From contig WPIO01000047.1 of the NCBI GenBank assembly GCA_009760855.2, forward strand, positions 1,847,501 to 1,857,500: a DNA stretch of 10,000 nt, read 5' to 3'. The position numbers and the translations under genes were made by a program. Under the pieces are notes generated by a model. It worked only from the letters and a program-made list of their open reading frames with translations. It did not search any database and was not told the origin of the DNA. Shown here piece by piece: positions 1-5,821 of the stretch (within the stretch, counting starts at the first letter, position 1; each line of letters starts with the position of its first letter). Source of the stretch: Cristatella mucedo. Its lineage: Eukaryota; Bryozoa; Phylactolaemata; Cristatellidae.

Positions 1-60
1 GGCGAAGCCTAGTCGAGATCGTTAAGCAACCGGCGGCAATGAATGGCAGCTGGATGCGCC

Positions 61-72
61 GGCGGTGGTGGC

Positions 73-165
<93 letters not shown>
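61..165. repeat. (GGC)n microsatellite, about 30 perfect units
   Basis: Positions 61-75 are an imperfect lead-in of GGC and GGT triplets. Positions 76-165 are 30 uninterrupted GGC units. The G-rich strand is the plus strand. All frames through it read as runs of Gly, Ala or Arg, so the open frames crossing it are composition artefacts. Tracts of this kind can form hairpins or G-quadruplexes and are length-unstable in known cases. Confidence 0.97.
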
Positions 166-197
166 TGCTGCCAGCCTCTCCGAAGGCTGGCAGCAGC
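164..197. repeat. Perfect 14-bp inverted repeat (hairpin) abutting the GGC array
   Basis: The left arm GCTGCTGCCAGCCT (164-177) is the exact reverse complement of the right arm AGGCTGGCAGCAGC (184-197). The loop is six bases, CTCCGA. The left arm begins inside the last GGC unit, so the hairpin sits directly on the array end. There is no T-run after it and no bacterial context, so it should not be read as a terminator. Confidence 0.85.
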
Positions 198-992
198 ACC
201 CTTTGCCGCCGTCGCCGTAGATGAGGTCGTGCAAAGCGGACCTTATCGCGCGTCGTCTGGTCGCGAGGAGTCGCTTGTCTAGCCGGTCGCCGACGACGGG
301 CTCAAGACGCGCGGAGACGCCCGGGTGGCGCGTTCGAGAGCTAGAAGCGGGTCACTCGCTAGGCGGGGGCCATTGTCTCCCGTCAGTCGTAGGAGACGGC
401 CGTATCACCCGGCGTAATTTGAAGAGGCTTCTGCCGGTCGTCCCCTCTCTCCGGCTGCGTGCCGCCGTCGCCGCCGCCGCCGTGGAGGGCCGACGAAATT
501 AGAGGCCCTCGACCGCGCAAACATGTTGGCGGCTATCTAATTACGGATACGAGTTGGCGCGCTAATTCACTCGCAGCGATGGACGCCGCAATTACAGAGA
601 GGCCGCCGCCGGGTACTGAGCGGCGGCGGCGCTGGCGCTCGTCGTCGCCACGCAGTCCCGCCGATGACAAAGGCCGCGCGCAGCTCTCGAGTAACGCAGC
701 TGCTTCGTTCGAACCGCGCGGCTACCGGGACGTGGATGCGCGCCGATACCCGCGGCTTTTCCTAATGCCAGCCTCGCACGCGGCGAAGGGTGCGTGCATG
801 CGGTTGGCAGAGTCCTCCGCGGGCGGGACGGAATTCTGGGCCATTCCCACTGCCCGTCGCCGCTCTGCCGCTGCGTCTGCCTCCTGCTCGCGCAGCTGGA
901 ACAGCCAGGCCGGCTGATTCTTCGGCGGCTCGACGTCAGAGCTGCTTCCGCAGTCAGACGCTCGCACGATTCGACGAAGGAAGCTGCCACGT
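198..992. other. GC-rich stretch, no gene recognised
   Basis: Several frames are open here on both strands, but they overlap one another, are rich in Arg, Ala, Ser and Pro, and show no recognisable domain. Two small inverted repeats are visible: GAGGGCC at 485-491 with GGCCCTC at 504-510, and a 9-bp GC stem at 602-610 with 622-630. Between about 415 and 594 several TAAT/ATTA cores stand out from the GC-rich background. This may be regulatory sequence or untranslated exon, but the sequence does not decide. Confidence 0.5.

Positions 993-1068
<76 letters not shown>
993..1068. repeat. (CGG)n microsatellite, about 25 perfect units
   Basis: This is an uninterrupted CGG run of 76 bases on the plus strand. 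It has the same motif and strand orientation as the arrays at 61-165 and 8465-8996. Short poly-Gly and poly-Ala frames cross it and have no other support as genes. Confidence 0.97.
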
Positions 1069-1515
1069 TTTCGCTTACTGGCCGCCTTTAGCTTCCATTG
1101 AGCCAACGTCAACGACCCAGTAGCATCGCAAAGGACGCACCCAGCTCGCCGCCAGTAGCGTCCCCCGCCAGCGAGCCGCGATGGCAGCGCGTCCGACCGG
1201 CGGCGGCGTACCGCTCCTTCGCGTCGCAGAGAACGCGCTCTATCGCGCCCGGGGTGGCGGTGGAGAAGAGCTGCTGCCCGTCCGAGACTGAGGGGCGGGG
1301 CGCGCAGAGTCGTTCGTCGCCGCGGCTTTCGCGCGTTTGCGGCGGCGGCGGCGTCGCGCTGGACTTGGCGAGCGCCCCGCGAAAGCGCAGCCAGCCAGGC
1401 GCATGCCGCCGGCTGAAATTGGCGGCTTCGGCTCGAGCGGTCGCGAAAAGCCGACTACAGACGATTTCTCAGCTGGCAGCACTGAGACTGGGCAGAGTGG
1501 GGGGACGGGTGTCCG
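1069..1515. other. GC-rich stretch, no gene recognised
   Basis: This spacer lies between two triplet arrays. A plus-strand frame starting at 1337 runs through it into the following array as a Gln/Arg repeat, but its non-repeat part (about 60 residues, basic N-terminus, then Gly/Ser/Thr-rich) matches no family I recognise. The other two frames are also open across the repeat, so openness is not evidence of coding. Confidence 0.45.
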
Positions 1516-1715
1516 GCAGCAGCAGCAGCAGCAGCAGCGGCAGCAGCGGCAGCAGCGGCAGCAGCGGCAGCAGCGGCAGCAGCAGCGGCAGCAGCGGCAG
1601 CAGCAGCGGCAGCAGCAGCGGCAGCAGCAGCGGCAGCAGCAGCGGCAGCAGCAGCGGCAGCAGCAGCGGCAGCAGCAGCGGCAGCAGCAGCGGCAGCAGC
1701 AGCGGCAGCAGCAGC
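1516..1715. repeat. Compound CAG/CGG triplet array with 9-bp then 12-bp period
   Basis: About 200 bases consist only of CAG and CGG triplets. The array begins with a run of seven CAG, continues mainly as (CAG)2CGG units, and then becomes a regular series of (CAG)3CGG units to the end. Read in one plus frame it gives Gln runs broken by Arg. Other frames give Ser/Gly on the plus strand and Cys/Arg on the minus strand. All three plus frames are open, so the repeat alone does not show coding. Confidence 0.95.
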
Positions 1716-1731
1716 CTCTCGAACGAGAGGC
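1714..1731. repeat. 8-bp inverted repeat abutting the CAG/CGG array
   Basis: GCCTCTCG (1714-1721) and CGAGAGGC (1724-1731) are exact reverse complements separated by AA. A real hairpin would open one or two pairs to make a stable loop. It starts in the final unit of the triplet array, as the hairpin at 164-197 does for the first GGC array. Both share the core GCCTCTC followed closely by GAA. Confidence 0.7.
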
Positions 1732-2300
1732 TATCCGCATGGCAGTGGCCACACTACCACGGACCGGTGCAATTCGATCTCGCGGCTCCTCAGTCGAAGT
1801 GGGGATACTAATTTTCATATCCGTCGGTCGGAGCAGGAATGTTTAATTTCATCGCGAGTAGATTGCCTTCGGTGCGCTAACGACGTCGAGCGAGCGTGCG
1901 TCACAGACATATGCGTCAGACAAGTGACAAGAGAGGCTCGGCGACTTTCACCTCGCTTGTAGCAGGGTGAGAGTAGCTGGCGAATTCGCTAGTTAGAGTG
2001 CAAAGCTGTCGAGTTCGCCATCTTGCTGACATACAAGATAAACGACAATCTTACAGTAATCGCTCCCTCGTTTCTATATTATATATGCTCACACAGTCAG
2101 GTTTATACAACTACTTTGTAATACATATATTGTTTGTACTTGTACGTACATTTCTCTGACTGCGACTGCGCATTCTATGGAGACAGAGAGCTCGCCGATG
2201 CTTGCTGAAGAGATTTCAACAGCGACAGTCAGCGACTTGACTTGAGAACGGAGACACTGCAAGCGTTTTGAAGTTGGTCAGTTGGGCTTGAATTAAAACA
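1732..2300. other. Non-repetitive intergenic stretch with AT-rich patch
   Basis: No open frame of note and no recognisable gene. Composition changes from mixed to AT-rich between about 2030 and 2150, including TATATTATATAT at 2075-2086. This contrasts strongly with the GC-rich surroundings. The AT tract could be mistaken for a TATA box, but no gene start can be tied to it. Confidence 0.45.
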
Positions 2301-3403
2301 AGACGAAGAGAAAGAGGAGGAGGAGGAGGAGGAGGAGGAGGAGGAGGAGGAGGAGGAGGAGGAGGAGGAGGAGGAGGAGGAGGAGGAGGAGGAGGAGGGG
2401 GAGGAGGAGGAGGAGGAGGAGGAGGAGGAGGAGGACGACGACGACGACGAGGAGGAAAAGGAGGAGGAGGAGGAGGAGGAGGAGGAGGAGGAGGAGGAGG
2501 AGGAGGAGGAGGAGGAGGAGGAGGAGGAGGAGGACGAGGAGGACGAGGACGAGGAGGACGAGGAGGAGGACGAGGAGGACGACGAGGAGGAAAAGGAGGA
2601 GAAGGAGGAGGAGGAGGAGGAGGAGGAGGGAGGAGGAAGGAGGAGGAGGAGGAGGAGGAGGAGGAGGAGGAGGAGGAGGAGGAGGACGAGGAGGACGAGG
2701 ACGAGGAGGAAAAGGAGGAGGAGGAGGAGGAGGAGGAGGAGGAGGAGGAGGAGGAGGAGGAGGAGGAGGAGGAGGAGGAGGAGGAGGAGGAGGAGGAGGA
2801 GGAGGAGGAGGAGGAGGAGGAGGACGAGGAGGACGAGGACGAGGAGGACGAGGAGGAGGACGAGGAGGACGACGAGGAGGAAAAGGAGGAGAAGGAGGAG
2901 GAGGAGGAGGAGGAGGAGGAGGAGGAGGAGGAGGAGGAGGAGGAGGAGGAGGAGGAGGAGGAGGAGGAGGAGGAGGAGGAGGAGGAAGGACGAGGAGACG
3001 AGGACGAGGAGGAAAAGGGAGGAGGAGGAGGAGGAGGAGGAGGAGGAGGAAGGAGGAGGAGGAGGAGGAGGAGGAGGAGGAGAGGAGGAGAGGAGGAGGA
3101 GGAGGAAGGAGGACGAGGACGAGGACGAGGAGGGAGGAGGACGAGGAGGAGGAGGAGGAGGAGGAGGAGGAGGAGGAGGACGATGACGACGACGAGGAGG
3201 AAAAGGAGGAGGAGGAGGAGGAGGAGGAGGAGGAGGAGGAGGAGGAGGAGGAGGAGGAGGAGGAGGACGAGGAGGACGAGGACGAGGAGGACGAGGACGA
3301 GGAGGACGAGGAGGAGGACGAGGAGGACGAGGACGAGGAGGACGAGGAGGACGAGGAGGACGAGGAGGACGAGGAGGACGAGGAGGACGAGGAGGACGAG
3401 GAT
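2301..3403. repeat. Polypurine GGA/GAC satellite-like array, about 1.1 kb
   Basis: The plus strand is almost entirely A and G, built from GGA triplets with interspersed GAC triplets. The only non-purines are C, plus one T near 3183. The block CGAGGAGGAAAAGG, or a close form, recurs, with its AAAAG at 2456, 2591, 2710, 2881, 3013 and 3201. Spacings are therefore 119 to 188 bases. The last 130 bases are mostly GGACGA hexamer repeats. Minus-strand frames of about 400 residues crossing it are pure Ser/Pro/Leu runs and are not genes. Long polypurine tracts are known to favour triplex (H-DNA) structures. Confidence 0.95.
2531..2919. repeat. Internal direct duplication, 99 bp at 290-bp offset, within the GGA array
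   Basis: Positions 2531-2629 and 2821-2919 are identical as read by eye, including the irregular order of GGA and GAC triplets and the AAAAGGAGGAGAAGG marker. Upstream of each copy the match continues into plain GGA. Identity of an irregular block points to a segmental copy (unequal exchange or replication slippage at large scale), rather than independent triplet slippage. Confidence 0.85.
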
Positions 3404-3525
3404 AAACACCCACGTACCTACTCGTGAATATCAAAATATAGGCCTTCTAATTGTACGTGCACGATTGATTGAAAGAATGTGGTTGCACTTCTAGCGCTGT
3501 GCGCTGTCATCTGCAAGAAAAGCTA

Positions 3526-3642
3526 AAGTTTCTCTCAGCCACTTTCCGGTGATTTCTGACGGATCATAAAATTGATTGCCGTTCTCTAGCCATTGCTGTC
3601 GATTTCTATGCTTTACCCGAGATTGAACGCACAGAATGGGTT
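3526..3642. repeat. Diverged dispersed repeat, copy A
   Basis: This stretch aligns by eye over about 117 bases with 3853-3972. Shared landmarks in order are CAGCCA, a GATT near the middle, GATTGC, AGCCA, TATGC and CCGAGATTG. Identity is roughly two-thirds and many differences are transitions. It lies in the lower-GC interval with other mobile-element debris, so an old non-autonomous element is likely. The family is not recognised. A minus-strand frame of 85 residues crosses it without recognisable domains. Confidence 0.6.
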
Positions 3643-3723
3643 GAAATTGTTGCGCCCGCAGTGAGATGTAAGGTGGCATGAGAATCGGAGCCCCTAGCAG
3701 CCAATGTATCATCGATTTGCTAC

Positions 3724-3772
3724 AGACTGCGGCACTGATCCCGGCCATTACTATCGATTGCCGTGCACTGTC
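3724..3772. repeat. Diverged dispersed repeat, partial copy C
   Basis: These 49 bases align without gaps to 3898-3946 in copy B, with about 32 matches by eye. The aligned part begins AGACTGCGGC here and AGATTGCGGC in copy B, and ends TGCACTGTC against TGCATTGCC. Copy C lies between copies A and B, giving three related pieces in about 450 bases. Confidence 0.45.
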
Positions 3773-3852
3773 AACAATAAAGAGAAGAAATAGCTTGAAA
3801 ATTCAATGGATTCACTTTGAATAAAGGGAAAAGTTATACACAATTGTAATCG

Positions 3853-3972
3853 GAACTTTGCGCAGCCATTTTATCGCCAATTTTCACCGATTATAGTAGA
3901 TTGCGGCTTCGAGCCGAGCCACTGCCGTTGATGGCTATGCATTGCCCGAGATTGTACGTGCGAAATTAGTTA
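3853..3972. repeat. Diverged dispersed repeat, copy B
   Basis: This is the partner of copy A at 3526-3642 and, in its middle, of copy C at 3724-3772. It carries the same ordered landmarks: GCAGCCA, TAGATTGCGG, GAGCCACTGCC, GGCTATGCATTG and CCCGAGATTG. All three copies share orientation, which may mean local duplication rather than independent insertion. No coding frame is supported. Confidence 0.6.
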
Positions 3973-4063
3973 ACAGCACGTGGCTGTGCTTTAAACAGAG
4001 CGCGTTGAAATTGGAGATTGAAAAACCAATTTTGGAGTATCGTGTCGCGGAATGCGGCGAATT

Positions 4064-4107
4064 GATAAAACTAACTTACTAGTTAGATAAAACTAACTTA
4101 CTAGTTA
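4064..4107. repeat. Exact 22-bp tandem duplication
   Basis: The 22-base unit beginning GATAAAACTAACTTACTAG occurs twice head to tail, at 4064-4085 and 4086-4107, with no mismatch. It is AT-rich and unlike the flanking triplet arrays. It ends only a few bases before the reverse-transcriptase-like sequence begins, so it may mark the left junction of that element. Confidence 0.9.
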
Positions 4108-4111
4108 TTGG

Positions 4112-4429
4112 CAAATCCAGCGTGATTCAGAAATTAGAAAGGCTGACGTTCAAAAAATTGGCTCTGCCAGCATATCTCTTGTTGAATCAGCTCGAAATCT
4201 AGGTGTCATGTTCCAAAGTGACCTCTCGTTAGACGACCGCATCAGCTCTACAGTCAAATCTGCCTACTTTAAGCTACATAGCATTGCTAAAATTCGGGCT
4301 TGTTTAGATTCGGACACCACGTCTAAGTTGGTCCATGCATTCGTGACATCCCGTCTCGACTTCTGCAGCTCACTGCTCACTGGCCTACCGGCATGTGCGA
4401 TCAGGCGATTCCAGCTGGTGCAAAACTCT
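4112..4429 (+). mobile_element. Non-LTR retrotransposon reverse transcriptase fragment (jockey/CR1-like), decayed
   Basis: The plus-strand frame reads ESARNLGVMFQSDLSLDDRI, then a stretch around VKSAYFKLHSIAKIR, then KLVHAFVTSRLDFC, SSLLTGLP and RRFQLVQNS. This ordered set is typical of the C-terminal (thumb-side) part of the reverse transcriptase in jockey/CR1-type LINE elements, where LGV.F.S.L and LVQN are common landmarks. The catalytic palm with its FADD-type box is absent, and the frame is stopped at 4094 upstream. At about 4430 the sequence passes abruptly into a different repeat, so the element's 3' part is missing too. This is an internal remnant, not an active element or a plain 5' truncation. 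Only about 106 codons remain and no endonuclease domain is present. The LINE clade is an inference. Confidence 0.85.
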
Positions 4430-4433
4430 CAAA

Positions 4434-4550
4434 ATTTAAATATTGACCCGGGCAGTCGATTGCAGCGTATTGCACGAGAATGCCCGCGCCTAAAAGTGAA
4501 ATTTTGTGAGTACACTTGCCGCAGAGTGTACTGTAATGCGCAATCCAATA
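4434..4550. repeat. Diverged repeat pair, copy D
   Basis: This begins TTTAAATATTGACCCGGGC and aligns with 4611-4732. Shared ordered pieces are TTAAATATTG, a CGGGC/TGGGC pair, GATTGCAG against TATTGCAG, a GAGAATGC box, a GCG-rich step and AAATTTT. It starts immediately after the reverse-transcriptase remnant, which suggests a nested or broken insertion. The family is not recognised. It may be related to copies A-C through the recurring GATTGC word, but that link is weak. Confidence 0.5.
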
Positions 4551-4610
4551 ACGATCTTTTTCGTTGCGTATCTCTTTCACTTTGTGATGGAATGCAGTAG
4601 ATTGCGGTGG

Positions 4611-4732
4611 TTTTAAATATTGGCCTGGGCCGCTACAGTCTATTGCAGTGGACTTTGCGTGAGAATGCGCGAGCGAAATGGCGCGAAATTTTTTATTCTC
4701 GTACTGCCGTACTCTTGTACCCAATACTAGTA
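4611..4732. repeat. Diverged repeat pair, copy E
   Basis: This is the partner of copy D about 177 bases further on, in the same orientation, beginning TTTTAAATATTGGCCTGGGC and carrying TGAGAATGCGCGAGCG and AAATTTTTTATTC. The 13 bases GTAGATTGCGGTG just before it resemble the start of the middle part of copy B, so the D/E and A/B/C repeats may belong to one longer element. Confidence 0.5.
4692..4697 (-). promoter_or_regulatory. Possible polyadenylation signal AATAAA (minus strand)
   Basis: TTTATT on the plus strand reads AATAAA on the minus strand, about 1.1 kb beyond the Frizzled stop codon. It is a canonical hexamer in the right orientation for that gene. It lies inside a repeat copy and the motif is short, so chance occurrence is quite possible. 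Confidence 0.2.
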
Positions 4733-5817
4733 AAAATAACACCGAAGCATTTTCTAGCGTCCGAATTTTAAATCTCGTCCGAAGTGCATCAGCTAGGACT
4801 GGCAAGCAACGTCTCGCCAGCCTAATCGAATCGGCCCTAATGAGTCGCTGCTCGCGTGTCCGTAGCCCGAGCTAAGCCGCCGCGAAAAAAAAGTTGCCGC
4901 TGTTCTTCGAGCATTCCTAACCTGCTCGGCTTGAGCCAGCAGAGGTACGTTCGGGCTGCTAGGGCTGCTCGATCTCCTCGATCAAACCTGCTCCTGCTCG
5001 CTACGACGCTTCTTAAAGCTCGGGCGTGCGCGCCCAGCCGGCCGTAGCATTTCTCGCCTGGCCGTCGACGCTGAATCGCAATCGGGCTATCCGCGGCGCC
5101 GACGTGGCACTTTGGAGACCCGGCGCTTTTGGAGCAAAGGTGGCAATCCGGGAGACGCTGCCAGAATGCTGTCGCCGCGCGCCGCAGGGCTACTACGATC
5201 GACGCCCCCTTGGCCAGGCCTGGGCGCGGCCAGGACGAAGCCGCGAAGAGAGACCAACCGTCGACCTTGCCTGGGGCAGCCAATCGTAGCTAAGCTATCG
5301 AGACTACGCGACGGTGTAGAGCGGCCGGGCCGCCCAAAGCGGCCCTCCGGGTCGGTGTCTTCGGCGCGCGGGTCGAGGCACGCCGACCCGCTCGCTGGCT
5401 GCGCGCGCAGCCAGCCTCCGCCGCGGCCTCGTCTCGCCGCCGGCTGGCCGCCAAGGCTGACCGTCGCTCAGTGGCATCAAACGACTTTACGAAAAAAAGC
5501 GATAGCGCCGCGGTACAAAAATATCCCGTTCGCACGGTCGAGAATGCGACCGGCAAAGCGAGCGCACCTCCGCCGCCCGCCAGCCAGCTCGCCGAACGCG
5601 GCGGCTCAGGCGATCGGCTGCGGCGCTGCGCATTGCACGAGGAGTCGCGGCCGCCGTCCGTGAGGTCTTTGGCCGCAAACGGCACTCGGTCAGTCGCTGC
5701 GGGCGCCCCGCCCCTTCCCCCGCACCTCCACCGCGTCGCTCGCCCGCGGCGTAGGCCCTGCCTCCGCCGCGGGCTCGTACCTACGGCCGCGGCGGTCGCT
5801 CGGTGGCTCCCGATCGC
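4733..5817. other. GC-rich region downstream of the Frizzled stop; no gene recognised
   Basis: Overlapping open frames of 60-180 residues occur on both strands. They are rich in Arg, Ala and Pro and match nothing I recognise, as expected by chance in DNA this GC-rich. Because the Frizzled gene is read leftward into this region, it could carry its 3'UTR or an additional terminal exon. Structured features include a 22-bp palindrome at 5394-5415 and a stem formed by GGGTCGG (5349-5355) with CCGACCC (5383-5389). Confidence 0.45.
5394..5415. repeat. Perfect 22-bp palindrome
   Basis: The sequence is its own reverse complement: it starts GCTGGCTGCGC and its second half mirrors this exactly. The centre is alternating GC (GCGCGCGC). 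A second inverted repeat, 5349-5355 with 5383-5389, lies just beside it. If this region is transcribed with the Frizzled gene, both would fold as hairpins in the RNA. Confidence 0.8.
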
Positions 5818-5821
5818 TTAC
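5816..5821 (-). promoter_or_regulatory. Possible 5' splice donor GTAAGC overlapping the Frizzled stop
   Basis: On the minus strand the gene ends GGC GGC TCG TAA GC. The hexamer GTAAGC fits the metazoan donor consensus GTRAGN and contains the apparent TAA stop. Splicing after TC would remove the stop and still encode Ser whatever base the next exon begins with. No acceptor or downstream exon could be identified with confidence, so this remains a possibility only. Confidence 0.3.

Noticed and set aside
1337-1846. Plus-strand Gln/Arg repeat protein of 169 residues
   Set aside because: All three plus frames are open over the triplet array, and the unique flank matches no known family. It could be an exon, but the sequence gives no support.
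2075-2086. TATA-like tract TATATTATATAT
   Set aside because: It is an AT-rich patch with no gene start at a suitable distance on either strand.
2216-3434. Minus-strand frames of about 400 codons across the GGA array
   Set aside because: They consist of runs of Ser, Pro and Leu produced by TCC/CTC/CCT triplets. They are open only because the repeat contains no stop codon.
3491-3748. An 85-residue minus-strand frame in the repeat-rich interval
   Set aside because: It reads more like normal protein than its neighbours but overlaps repeat copy A. The homologous copy B does not keep the frame, and no family is recognised.
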